DNA of 64,000 nucleotides from JABWBD01 sp040768665. Its GTDB lineage: Bacteria > Planctomycetota > Planctomycetia > Pirellulales > Thermoguttaceae. Under the pieces are notes generated by a model. The model worked only from the letters and a program-made list of their open reading frames with translations, made no database searches and had not been told where the DNA came from. Both the position numbers and the translations under genes were made by a program. Shown here in pieces: positions 45,881 to 54,259 of this stretch; position 1 is the stretch's first letter; the number at the start of each line of letters is the position of its first letter. Where the stretch lies: NCBI GenBank assembly GCA_040768665.1, contig JAXGMN010000049.1, positions 41,618 through 105,617 on the forward strand. The letters run 5' to 3'.

Positions 45881-46945
45881 GCTGGCAAGGTATTCTGGGC
45901 CACGACGACGTAGTGGAGCAATTCCGGCGAGGCCTCGAGCGGGAGCGGCTGGCGAGCAGCTTTCTTCGTCGGACCGCCGGGAATCGGCAAGCGGACGTTC
46001 GCTTTGCGGCTGGCCCAGACCCTTCTCTGCCTCCGCCGCCCGGAAGCAGATCTGGATCCCTGCGGGCAATGCCCCTCCTGCGTGCAACTTGCGGCGGGAT
46101 CGCACCCGGATTTCGAAATCGTCGGCCGGCCTAAGGACAAATCGTTTCTTCCGCTCGAACTGCTGATCGGCGACAAGGAGCACCGCGGGAGGGAGGGGTT
46201 GTGCCACGCCATCGCCATGAAGCCGTACATGGGCGGACGGAAGGTAGCGATCATCGACGATGCCGATTACCTGAACGCTGAGGGAGCCAACAGTCTGCTC
46301 AAGACCCTGGAGGAACCGCCGCCTCGCTCGGTGCTGATCCTCGTCGGAACCAGCCCCGCCAAGCAACTACCCACGATCCGGTCGCGGTGCCAAATCGTTC
46401 GGTTTCGGGCGCTCCGATCCGAGGATGTCGCCGAGCTGCTGGTCGCCCAAGGCCTGATCCAAAGTGCCGAAGAGGCCCGCGGCCTGGCAAGCCGCAGCGG
46501 AGGCAGCCTCGAGCGAGCCCTGGAACTCGCGGGCGCTGAATTGTGGCAGTTTCGGGCGGCGCTGCACGAGCGGCTGTCCGAACCGCGGCTCGACGGCGTG
46601 CTTCTGGCGGAGACCGTTTCCTCTTTTGTCGCGGAGGCGGGAAGCGAGACGGCCGCACGGCGTGCCCGGCTCCGCCAGACGTTCGAGTTCGCCGCCGAGT
46701 TCTACCGGCAACTGCTTCGCGGACTCAGCGGCAGCGCGGCGTCTGAAGATGCAGAGCTCGCCGAAAGAGTACGCCGCGCGATCGAGCGCTGGCCCTCCGA
46801 TGAAACGGCCGCGGCAGCCTGCCTCGATCGATCGATCGAAGCCATCGACCAGTTGGAACGTAACGCCTACCAGCCGACGCTCCTGGAGTGCTGGGCGGAC
46901 GACCTGGTGAAAACGAGCCTTTTCGGTCACGCACCGCTCCGTTAG
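45877..46945 (+). pseudogene. holB: DNA polymerase III delta' subunit gene with one frame change
   Basis: ATG 45877 overlaps the tmk stop. MSWQGILGHDDVVEQFRRGL opens in one frame; after ~45968 the protein continues in the next frame with FVGPPGIGKRTFALRLAQTL (P-loop), the zinc module CGQCPSC preceded by the upstream Cys of LLCLRRPEADLDPC, KVAIIDDADYLNAEGANSLLKTLEEPP and the RSRC sensor. From 46004 the frame is open to 46945. The likely cause is a lost pair of bases or one extra base in TTTCTTCGTCGG. The clamp-loader role is clear from the family; the break is probably technical. Confidence 0.8.
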
Positions 46946-46966
46946 GTCCTCTAACTGCGAGTGCGG

Positions 46967-47389
46967 TCAGGTCTCGCCCTGCAGCGTCAACACCAAACGG
47001 CGGCGGCCTCCGTGGCGGCGGTGCTCGCAGATGTAGATTCCCTGCCAGGTTCCCAGTGCCAGCCGCCCGTCGCGAATCGGCACGCTGACCGAACTGCCCA
47101 AAAGCGAAGCCTTGACATGCCCCGACATATCGTCCGCGCCCTCGATCGTATGCTGATAGGGAAAGTCGTCGGGCGCGATGCTGGCCAGCGCGTTCTCCAG
47201 GTCGCGGGGCACGTCCACGTCGGCGTTTTCGTTGATCGACAAGGATGCCGACGTGTGTTGGATGAAGATGTGCAGCAACCCGATCCGGACCTGGGCGAGC
47301 TCCGGCAATGCCTCGACCACATGTCGCGTAATAATGTGACATCCCCGGGAGTACTGGGGCAGGAGCAACTCTTGTTGAAACCAGCTCAC
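46967..47389 (-). CDS. yjbQ: YjbQ/UPF0047 family protein
   Basis: 140 residues from GTG 47389 (AAAGG six bases upstream); a longer frame runs into non-coding sequence. Hallmarks: SRGCHIITRHV, GLLHIFIQHTSASLSINENAD (~44-64, His-rich site) and TWQGIYICEHR. The family binds a divalent metal and has been linked to weak thiamine-phosphate synthase activity in E. coli; the true role is unsettled. Convergent with holB. Confidence 0.88.
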   Translation of the reverse strand: MSWFQQELLLPQYSRGCHIITRHVVEALPELAQVRIGLLHIFIQHTSASLSINENADVDVPRDLENALASIAPDDFPYQHTIEGADDMSGHVKASLLGSSVSVPIRDGRLALGTWQGIYICEHRRHGGRRRLVLTLQGET

Positions 47390-47664
47390 GGCAAACCTTT
47401 CCCTTCTTCCTTTCAGTTGTCGGCGGCCGACGGCCGCGGCGGCGGTGCTCTTCCCCTGCATCCTCCAGTTTAGCCCAAGCTGCATGCCTGCGAAAATCCC
47501 TTGCCTCATTCGGACAAATTTCCACTGCCACGCAACCAAATCTCTCGCGAGGCGGTACAATGAGGGCGTACTTTGTGGCATGGTTCGGAAACACCAGCTC
47601 ACGGAGGTGCCGGTCATCGACTTTGCCCATCAGATCGTCTGAATGCCCCATATTCGAGGCGCGC

Positions 47665-47859
47665 ATGACCTGCAAACACCTGAGAGAACTGTACGAGCTC
47701 TGCGAATTGCACGATTTGAAGCTCAGCAGTAGCGAGTTGATACGGCTTGCCTGCCCCCAGTGCGGCATCGAGGAGGTTTGCCCCTCCGTGCTCACAGAGG
47801 AATACGAGAACCGGCACACCGAGCAGCCCCGGCAAGACGCCCCGCCGGAGAATCGTTGA
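47665..47859 (+). CDS. Small CxxC-type hypothetical protein
   Basis: 64 residues, ATG with GAGG five bases upstream. TCKHLRELYELCELHDLKL is followed by LACPQCGIEEVCP, a likely zinc knuckle made from the early CKH..C and the CPQC. Possibly a small DNA- or protein-binding factor. No named family recognised. Confidence 0.6.
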   Translation: MTCKHLRELYELCELHDLKLSSSELIRLACPQCGIEEVCPSVLTEEYENRHTEQPRQDAPPENR

Positions 47860-48117
47860 GCCACAAGGCCCGGTCGCCGCTCGGGAGCCCCGCCCACAGG
47901 GTGGACCATAGCCCTACTCGATCCCGCGTCAAACACGCTCGGTCGCAGTCCGCAAGCGTTTGCCCCACAATCGCTTTTGCCAAGGCGACGCCATGGTCCC
48001 GTACGGCCATCTTACATGCGGACCTTTGTCAACCACGACAACTTTCGCTTGCGGTAGATTCCGTCGGGCGGAACTGGTGGCGTTTCGGCGAATGCACCAT
48101 GCGGCCCGGGCTGGGCG

Positions 48118-48435
48118 TCAATACATGCCCAATTCGTCTCGCGCTTCTTCGGTCATCCGATCCGGAGTCCACGGCGGGCTCATCACCACCTCGACTGCGA
48201 CGTTGCCGACCTCTTCGCCGAGATCGCCGAGAACGTCCTTGACGTCTTGAACGAGTTGCGGCCCGGCCGGACATGCCGGACTGGTCATCGTCATCTTCAC
48301 TTGAATGTCGGACTTCTCGCCGGCATCGGTCACTGTCACCTCGTAGATCAAGCCGAGATCGACGACGTTGATGTAGAGTTCCGGGTCTTGCACCTGCCGC
48401 AGCGCGGCATAGACGGTATCTTCAGCGATGCGCAT
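48118..48435 (-). CDS. SufT-like MIP18/DUF59 iron-sulfur assembly factor
   Basis: 105 residues; GGAGA eight bases before ATG. DUF59 pattern: ALRQVQDPELYINVVDLGLIYEV, TMTSPACPAGPQLVQDV (conserved Cys in SPACPAG) and VVMSPPWTPDRMTEEARDELG. Last gene of the minus-strand suf cluster, 43 bases after the Rieske gene. It likely helps mature iron-sulfur proteins, as SufT does. Confidence 0.88.
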   Translation of the reverse strand: MRIAEDTVYAALRQVQDPELYINVVDLGLIYEVTVTDAGEKSDIQVKMTMTSPACPAGPQLVQDVKDVLGDLGEEVGNVAVEVVMSPPWTPDRMTEEARDELGMY

Positions 48436-48478
48436 CGTTCGCTTCTCCTGTGTCTTCTGTGTCGTCCGCGGCAGATGA

Positions 48479-48796
48479 CTACCTCTCGTTCAGCTTCACC
48501 ATGACCTCGTCACCTTCCACCTTGACCGAATGTACGACGGTGTCGCGCGTAGCCGGCATGGTGAGAGCCTTGCCGGTGCGGATATCGAACTTGGCGCCGT
48601 GCCGGGGGCAGGCGATGGTGTGGTCCTCGAGTTCTCCTTCGGCCAGGGGACCGCCGTCGTGCGTGCAGACGTCGTCGATGGCCCAGAAAGTGCCCGAAAC
48701 GTGGAACAAGGCCACGATCCGATCCTCGACCTCGACCACCATCTTGCCCGGGTCGGGCAAATCGGAGACTCTGCAAACGGGGACGAATTCGGCCAT
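48479..48796 (-). CDS. Rieske [2Fe-2S] ferredoxin-like protein
   Basis: 105 residues from ATG 48796 (GGGAG ten bases upstream); ATG 48805 would overlap sufD by eight bases. Cluster ligands: CTHDGG (Cys-x-His) and CPRHGAKFD (Cys-x-x-His). Cytoplasmic, bacterial NirD/BphA3-like. Tightly coupled to sufD, as in many suf operons, so it may carry electrons to the assembly machine. Confidence 0.9.
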   Translation of the reverse strand: MAEFVPVCRVSDLPDPGKMVVEVEDRIVALFHVSGTFWAIDDVCTHDGGPLAEGELEDHTIACPRHGAKFDIRTGKALTMPATRDTVVHSVKVEGDEVMVKLNER

Positions 48797-48797
48797 T

Positions 48798-50111
48798 TCA
48801 GACATACTCCCTTACACGTCGGCGGATCGCGTCGCCCAAAGCGTCGCGGACGGTCTCAATAGGAATCCGGTCGAACACCTGCTGGAAGAACCCGGCAACG
48901 ATCATGCGAATCGCTTCTTTGCGGGTCAGACCGCGGCTGCACGTATAGAAGATCTGTTCATCGTCCACGCGTCCGGCCGTTGCCCCGTGCGAGCAGCGGA
49001 CATCGTCGGCCAGAATCTCCAGTCCGGGGATGGAGTCGACACGGGCCGCGTCCGAAAGGATGAGATTGTCGTCCCGCTGGTACGCGTCGGTCTTCAGGGC
49101 GTCTTTCTCGACGCGGATCATCCCGCGCCAGACAATCTGCGACTGGTCCTGCAGCGCGCCCTTGTAGAGCAGGTCGCTATGGCAACGCGGGACGGCATGG
49201 TGCTGTTGCGTGTGATAAGAGAGGTGTTGTTTACCTTCCGTGAACATCACGCCGTTGACCTGGGCCTCGGCGCCCTCGCCGACCAGCGAGACGTGCTGGT
49301 TGACCTTGGCCAACCGGCTACCCAGCGCTCCGATCGTCCACTGAAGGCCGCCGTCGCGGTCGACCAGCGCCTTCTGGTGTGCGAAGTGCCAGACTCCCGT
49401 CCCCCAGTTCTGCAGGTTGACGTAGCGCAATCGTGCGCGCGGAGCCATGAGGATTTCGATTGCCCCCACGTGCAAACCTGCCGCGACGGAATCGAGGCTT
49501 GCGGTCTCGGCAAGCAGTGTCGCCTCCGCACCCTCTTCGAGAACGACCAGCGTGTGACCGAGATCGGCGCCGCCCGGCGACAATCCGGAGAGCATGTGGA
49601 GCGGCTCTTCGATCGCGACGCCCCGGGGGACGTACAGCAGCGTTCCGCCGGACCAGAAGGCCGCATGCAGCGCGGCAAACTTGTCGCCGACCGGGTCGAC
49701 GGCTCTCGTCAGAAGGTTCGGTCGAACGACGTCCTCGCGCTCGATCGCCAGATCGTCCAGGCTACCGAAAAGCACTCCCTGCTTCACCAGGCGCGGATCG
49801 AGCTCCGCGTACAACGAGTGGCTGTCGAGCGTGGCCGTGCGTCCCGCGAGATCAACTCCCTCGGCAAGCAGCGATGCAGGTGCCTTTGCACCCGGGGCCG
49901 GTGGCGACGGCAGGCCGAACCGGTCCGGGTGAAACAGCCGAATATCGGTCCGCCGCCACTGCTCCATCGTGCTGTTCGGCATGGGAAGCTCCTCGAAGGC
50001 GCCCCATGCCTTGCGACGCCGGTCGACGAGCCACTGCGGCTCTTGTCTCGATTCGACGAACGTCTCGAACGCTTCCTGGGTAAATCCTGCCTGGACTGTC
50101 GTTCCACTCAT
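48798..50111 (-). CDS. sufD: Fe-S cluster scaffold subunit SufD
   Basis: 437 residues from ATG 50111; a GTG at 50123 adds four. SufB/D fold in the second half: GVAIEEPLHML, LVVLEEGAEATLLAE, HLSYHTQQHHAVPRCHSDLLYKG (His-rich patch), RIEVEK-type, and the C-terminal CSHGATAGRVDDEQIFYTCSRGLTRKEA. With SufB and SufC it forms the SufBC2D scaffold. 120-base gap after sufB. Confidence 0.93.
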   Translation of the reverse strand: MSGTTVQAGFTQEAFETFVESRQEPQWLVDRRRKAWGAFEELPMPNSTMEQWRRTDIRLFHPDRFGLPSPPAPGAKAPASLLAEGVDLAGRTATLDSHSLYAELDPRLVKQGVLFGSLDDLAIEREDVVRPNLLTRAVDPVGDKFAALHAAFWSGGTLLYVPRGVAIEEPLHMLSGLSPGGADLGHTLVVLEEGAEATLLAETASLDSVAAGLHVGAIEILMAPRARLRYVNLQNWGTGVWHFAHQKALVDRDGGLQWTIGALGSRLAKVNQHVSLVGEGAEAQVNGVMFTEGKQHLSYHTQQHHAVPRCHSDLLYKGALQDQSQIVWRGMIRVEKDALKTDAYQRDDNLILSDAARVDSIPGLEILADDVRCSHGATAGRVDDEQIFYTCSRGLTRKEAIRMIVAGFFQQVFDRIPIETVRDALGDAIRRRVREYV

Positions 50112-50232
50112 GTTGCCGCTCACCGGTCCCGGGGGCTGAAGGATGCCTCAAAATTCCCGCGCAAGAAGAAAAACCAAGAGAGGAACCGGGGCCTTCCGGG
50201 GAGGCGAAGATCGGCCCCAGTCCCAAGTATGT

Positions 50233-51651
50233 CTAGCCGACCGAACCCTCCATCTGCAGCTCGATCAGGCGATTCATCTCCACCGCATATTCCATGGGGA
50301 GCTCTTTGACCAATGGCTCGATGAAGCCGGCCACGATCATCGTGCTGGCTTCCGCCTCGGTCAGGCCCCGGCTCGTCAGGTAGAAGAGCTGCTCCTCGCC
50401 GATTCGTGAGACGCTCGCCTCGTGGCCTACCATGACGTCCTGCTCTTGCAGTTCGATGTAGGGGTAGGTGTCGCTGCGGCTTTTCGGATCGAGGATCAGG
50501 GCATCGCAGACGACGTTCGACTTGGACTTCTTCGCTCCCGGCTCGATCTTTACCAGACCGCGATAGCTGGAACGGCCGCCGTTTTTGGAGATCGACTTCG
50601 AGATGATCCGGCTGGCGGTATGCGGCGCCATATGGACCACCTTGGCTCCGGCGTCCTGATGCTGGCCGCCGGAGGCGAACGCCACGGAGAGAATCTCCGC
50701 CCGCGCACCCGGCTCCTTCATGTAAACGGCCGGATATTTCATCGTGAGCCGGCTTCCCAGGTTGCCGTCGACCCACTCCACCAGAGAGTCGCCATAGCCG
50801 ACCGCCCGTTTGGTCACAAGATTGTAGATGTTGTTCGCCCAGTTCTGGATGGTCGTATACCGGACGCGGGCGCCGCGTTTGGCGACCACCTCGACGACGG
50901 CCGAGTGGAGGCTTTCCGTGCTGTACATGGGAGCCGTGCAGCCTTCGACGTAGTGGCAACTGGCTCCTTCGTCGACAATGATGAGCGTCCGCTCGAACTG
51001 TCCCATATTGGCGGCATTGATGCGAAAATAGGCCTGCAGCGGGAAGTCGACGTGCACGCCCGGCGGAATGTAGATGAACGATCCGCCCGACCACACGGCG
51101 GAGTTCAACGCAGCGAACTTGTTGTCGGTGGGGGGGATAATCGTGCTGAAGTATTCCCGGACCAGATCGGGGTGCTCGCGGACGGCGGAATCCATGTCGG
51201 TGAAGACGACGCCTCGGTCGGTGAGGTCTTCGCGGAGCGAGCCGTAGACGACTTCGCTTTCGTACTGCGCCTTCACGCCGGCGAGGAATTTCTTCTCCGC
51301 CTCGGGGATTCCCAGTTTGTCGAACGTCCGTTTGATGTCTTCCGGAACGTTGTCCCACGACTTCTCCTGCCGATCGGTGGGACGGATGTAGTAGTAGACG
51401 TCCTGAAACTTGATATCGATATTGCCGCCCCACCGAGGAACCGGCTTCGACTCGAAGATCTTGAGGCTCTCCTGGCGAAAGCGGCGCATCCACTGCGGCT
51501 CGCTCTTCATTTCGGAGATCTCGGCCACGATCCGATCGTCGAGCCCTTTGCGGGACTTGAAGACGTATCGTTCCTCATTGCGGAAATCGTATTTGTTGAT
51601 CTCGCCGAGCAGTTCGGACGGTTGCTGGGGTGTTTTGAGGTCAGTAGCCAT
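50233..51651 (-). CDS. sufB: Fe-S cluster scaffold subunit SufB
   Basis: 472 residues. Family hallmarks: FRNEERYVFKSRKGLDDRIV, FKSVVYYIRPTDR-type DVYYYIRPTDRQEKSW, SAVWSGGSFIYIPPGVHVD, CHYVEGCTAPMYSTESLHSAVVE (Cys for assembly, residues ~230-250, split here), RTTIQNWANN-type, and YLTSRGLTEAEA. Shine-Dalgarno AGGA is just three bases before the ATG. Follows sufC by 30 bases. Confidence 0.95.
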   Translation of the reverse strand: MATDLKTPQQPSELLGEINKYDFRNEERYVFKSRKGLDDRIVAEISEMKSEPQWMRRFRQESLKIFESKPVPRWGGNIDIKFQDVYYYIRPTDRQEKSWDNVPEDIKRTFDKLGIPEAEKKFLAGVKAQYESEVVYGSLREDLTDRGVVFTDMDSAVREHPDLVREYFSTIIPPTDNKFAALNSAVWSGGSFIYIPPGVHVDFPLQAYFRINAANMGQFERTLIIVDEGASCHYVEGCTAPMYSTESLHSAVVEVVAKRGARVRYTTIQNWANNIYNLVTKRAVGYGDSLVEWVDGNLGSRLTMKYPAVYMKEPGARAEILSVAFASGGQHQDAGAKVVHMAPHTASRIISKSISKNGGRSSYRGLVKIEPGAKKSKSNVVCDALILDPKSRSDTYPYIELQEQDVMVGHEASVSRIGEEQLFYLTSRGLTEAEASTMIVAGFIEPLVKELPMEYAVEMNRLIELQMEGSVG

Positions 51652-51681
51652 AATTCCTGTACCGGTCGTTTCTCGAGGTTC

Positions 51682-52512
51682 CTAGACTTCGCTCAAGGCC
51701 GGGCGCTCGGGAGCGTTTTCCATCGCCCGCTCTTCGGCGGCGGCTTCAGGATAGGACGCCCGGATCCGGTCGTAGCCCTGCTTGTGCAGTTCCGCAGCCA
51801 ACTCGGGCCCGCCGGTCTCGACGATCCGGCCACCGAGCATGACGTGGGTGTAGTCGGGCCGATTGTGCTCCAGGAGCTGTTCGTGATGGGTGATGATCAG
51901 GATGCCCATGTCTTGGCCGCCGATCTCGGCGATGCTCTGGCTCGCCAGCCGGACGGCGTCGACGTCCAACCCGCTGTCGGTCTCGTCGAGGATGGCAAAT
52001 CGGGGGCGGAGCATTGCAAGCTGAAGGATTTCGGCCCGCTTCATCTCACCGCCGGAAAACCCATCGTTCACGTACCGCCGGGCGAATTCCGGGTCCATGC
52101 GGAGTTGCTCCATCTTCTCCCGAAGTTCCTTGCGAAACTGGCGCATGGGGATCAGTTCCTCGCCTTCTTTGCGATCGGGATTTCGAATGTTCGTGGTCGC
52201 GTGGCGGAGGAAGTCGGCCATTTTGACGCCGGGGATCGCCACGGAACGCTGAAACGCCATGAAGACACCGCGGCGCGCCCTTTCGTGCGGATCCAACTCC
52301 AGCAGGTCGACCCCGTCGAGCACGACGCTTCCACGGGTAACCTGGTAGCCGGGATGGCCCATGATCGCCAGCCCCAGCGTGCTCTTGCCGGAGCCGTTCG
52401 GGCCCATCAGGGCATGGACTTCGCCTCGCCGTATCTCAAGGTTGACGCCCTTGAGGATCGGCTTTTCTTCCACGCTGACGCACAGATCACGAATCTCGAG
52501 AGTCTCGTTCAT
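51682..52512 (-). CDS. sufC: SUF-system ABC-type ATPase SufC
   Basis: 276 residues. Walker A GPNGSGKS (37-44), signature FSGGEMKRAEILQLAML, Walker B FAILDETDSGLDVDAVR, switch His in ITHHEQLL. The extra ~20 C-terminal residues (Glu/Ala-rich) are longer than usual. The ATG shares four bases (ATGA) with the end of the nuoB-type gene. Confidence 0.95.
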   Translation of the reverse strand: MNETLEIRDLCVSVEEKPILKGVNLEIRRGEVHALMGPNGSGKSTLGLAIMGHPGYQVTRGSVVLDGVDLLELDPHERARRGVFMAFQRSVAIPGVKMADFLRHATTNIRNPDRKEGEELIPMRQFRKELREKMEQLRMDPEFARRYVNDGFSGGEMKRAEILQLAMLRPRFAILDETDSGLDVDAVRLASQSIAEIGGQDMGILIITHHEQLLEHNRPDYTHVMLGGRIVETGGPELAAELHKQGYDRIRASYPEAAAEERAMENAPERPALSEV

Positions 52513-53147
52513 GAAGGCTTGACTTTCTGGTGATGAAATACGGGTTCCACGTCTTCAACCTGGACGAAACCGGTATGGTGGGGCATCGGCAACTCATCCT
52601 CGACTTTGATTCCGGCCCGGCCGAGATTACTCCAGCGGCTTGCCCCGTCGGGTCCGGGCCGCTTGGCGATCTTGTGGCCTTGGATCTTCTCTTGCAGCCG
52701 CATCAGACCTTCTAGCAACGACTCGGGACGCGGGGGACAGCCGGGGACGTATACGTCGACCGGCACAACCAGATCGACTCCCTTGACCACATGGTAGCCG
52801 TACTCGAAGTAGGGCCCGCCACCGGTCGTGCAGGCACCCATGGCAATCACATACTTGGGCTCCGGCATCAGGTCGTACAGGCGACGGACCCGACTGGCCA
52901 TTTTGTAGGTCACCGTACCGGCGACGATCATCAGATCGGCCTGACGGGGGGAAGGCCGGAAGGCTCCGGCACCGAACCGGTCCAGGTCGAAGCGGCTGGC
53001 GCCGGCCGACATCATCTCGATCGCGCAGCAGGCCAGGCCGAACGTCATCGGCCAGAGACTCGACTGGCGAGCCCAGTTGATGGCCTGCTCGATCGTTGTT
53101 GTCATGACGCCCTCTTCCAGGCGCCCCTCAATCCAAGCTTGAGTCAT
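52509..53147 (-). CDS. nuoB: NuoB-type NADH dehydrogenase subunit, first gene of the suf operon
   Basis: 212 residues from ATG 53147, chosen because WIEGRLEE is conserved in NuoB; an internal ATG at 53105 exists. Four ligands of cluster N2 are present: adjacent C40-C41 in FGLACCAIEMM, C in AMGACTTGGGPYFEYG and C in YVPGCPPRPESLLEG. The last ~40 residues go beyond the usual ~160-180. No other nuo gene is nearby. It overlaps sufC by four bases, so the protein is made with the assembly machine. It may be complex I subunit B or a repurposed 4Fe-4S protein. Confidence 0.88.
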   Translation of the reverse strand: MTQAWIEGRLEEGVMTTTIEQAINWARQSSLWPMTFGLACCAIEMMSAGASRFDLDRFGAGAFRPSPRQADLMIVAGTVTYKMASRVRRLYDLMPEPKYVIAMGACTTGGGPYFEYGYHVVKGVDLVVPVDVYVPGCPPRPESLLEGLMRLQEKIQGHKIAKRPGPDGASRWSNLGRAGIKVEDELPMPHHTGFVQVEDVEPVFHHQKVKPS

Positions 53148-53189
53148 GGGGTGGTTTGTCTCTCGTACGTCGTTCTCAGGGAATGAGAC

Positions 53190-53221
53190 GGGTTTGCCGC
53201 AGTGCCCCTCCCGACAAACCC
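53190..53221. promoter_or_regulatory. Inverted motif at the suf operon promoter (candidate SufR operator)
   Basis: GGGTTTGCCG, 12 bases, CGACAAACCC; nine of ten positions are complementary. It lies just downstream of a -10 box (TATACT, minus strand 53230-53225), over the expected start point. The half-site GGGTTTGTCG recurs at the sufR promoter. Confidence 0.5.
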
Positions 53222-53238
53222 ATTAGTATACCGATGCC

Positions 53239-53856
53239 TCATTTGGCCTGAAACTGGCACGATCCGGCGCCGTCCAACCGGCATTGCGAAAGCTGGACCT
53301 CTTGGCCCAAAAGTTCAGAAAACAGGATCTTTTCGAGCACGCAGATGCTGCGATCCTTTTCTGCCAACTCCGGATAGGGACAGGCATGGGCGGTCAACAC
53401 CGGTATCCCTTCGTCGTCCTCGACAGAAAACGGGACCCGACGCTGACCCAGGATCAGGCTCAGGGATCGCATCCGCTCGGAGGTCGTCTTTCCCTCCATT
53501 TCGTGGGCGTAGCCGCTTGCCAGGGCCCGCACGACGCGGGTCAGGAGCGTTCTCCGCACTTCCAAGTCCTCAATTGCGCCGACCTCCCTCCAAAGGGCTA
53601 GAGCAAGGTCGGTGAAATTTGAGCCGGTGAGACGAACCCCCTTTGAGGTTAGCTGGTATCTATGCTTGGGGCGCCCCCGGCCAGCGCGGATCGCTTCTCG
53701 CTCCACGAGTCCGTGGGCCATAAGCCGACTGAGCCGCTGGCGGACGGCTGTGGGCGTGACCTCGATCGTGTCGGCCATGTCCGTCACGCTCATCGACCCC
53801 TGAGACCGGAGCATGTCGAGCAAGTCGGCGTCGGAACTTGGCGCTGCAATACTCAT
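53239..53856 (-). CDS. sufR: SufR-like iron-sulfur-sensing transcriptional regulator
   Basis: 205 residues. N-terminal winged helix (MSVTDMADTIEVTPTAVRQRLSRL, ~22-45, split here) with wing AGRGRPKHRYQLTSKG. The C-terminal half carries cysteines in HACPYPELAEKDRSICVLEK and LSQCRLDGAGSCQF, as in SufR, which binds a cluster and represses suf genes when iron-sulfur supply is good. It sits directly upstream of the suf operon (92-base gap to the nuoB start) with the same orientation, and has its own promoter. Confidence 0.88.
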   Translation of the reverse strand: MSIAAPSSDADLLDMLRSQGSMSVTDMADTIEVTPTAVRQRLSRLMAHGLVEREAIRAGRGRPKHRYQLTSKGVRLTGSNFTDLALALWREVGAIEDLEVRRTLLTRVVRALASGYAHEMEGKTTSERMRSLSLILGQRRVPFSVEDDEGIPVLTAHACPYPELAEKDRSICVLEKILFSELLGQEVQLSQCRLDGAGSCQFQAK

Positions 53857-53897
53857 ACAAAGTTCTTCGCGGTGTGATCCTGATATCCGTACACGGG

Positions 53898-53926
53898 ATC
53901 CTACGGGTTTGTCGCATTTTTGACAA
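53898..53926 (-). promoter_or_regulatory. sufR promoter
   Basis: Minus strand -35 TTGTCA (53926-53921), a 17-base spacer, -10 TAGGAT (53903-53898), about 40 bases before the sufR ATG. The candidate operator fills the spacer. Confidence 0.6.
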
Positions 53927-53929
53927 CCC
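53905..53929. promoter_or_regulatory. Inverted motif inside the sufR promoter (candidate SufR operator)
   Basis: GGGTTTGTCG, six bases, TGACAACCC. Same half-site as at the suf operon promoter, so self-control by SufR is likely. A further 8-bp inverted repeat (ATTTTTGA / TCAAAAAT, 53916-53943) overlaps it. Confidence 0.45.
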
Positions 53930-54259
53930 TTGCTATCAAAAATACGACTCCAACCGGAGTTTGTTCACAGGCGGGATTCAGGGGCGAATGCGGTCCCCGG
54001 CCGATGCCGTGCGTTGGTAGTACGCAAATCTACTCCGGAAGTAGGGTCTAGTTGCCGCGTCCGGATGCCTTTGCGGCGTAGCCTCGGGACACACGCGCGG
54101 AGCGGACTGCCACTGGCAGAGCATCGCGGGGCCTGATATGCTTTGGCGAGTTCGTTGCGTGGAAGAACGAACGTGCTGCAGCCGCATTCGCATCAAGTTG
54201 ACTGGCCGGGACGGCCTTTGCGGATCACGTTTGCGAACGTCCGGGGAGAGACGACGAAG

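Larger units (their letters stand above)
53857..54259. other. Divergent promoter region between sufR and the NSS symporter
   Basis: 403 bases. The sufR promoter and two inverted motifs cluster at 53898-53943. A TTGACA (53920-53925) facing right, with TACGAC 17 bases on, may drive the symporter. The symporter frame is open back to 54143, but its protein signature starts at 54260. Confidence 0.45.

Noticed and set aside
45390..45970. Programmed frameshifting to make TMK and delta'
   Set aside because: Four shifts in mixed directions, and no slippery heptamer with a stem stands out. Error or decay is simpler.
50422..52533. 703-residue plus-strand open frame opposite sufB and sufC
   Set aside because: Shadow of two certain genes on the other strand. 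The translation has no domains and the high GC keeps antisense frames open. The same applies to the long frames at 11795-13702, 48450-50309, 17281-19089 and 4258-5718.
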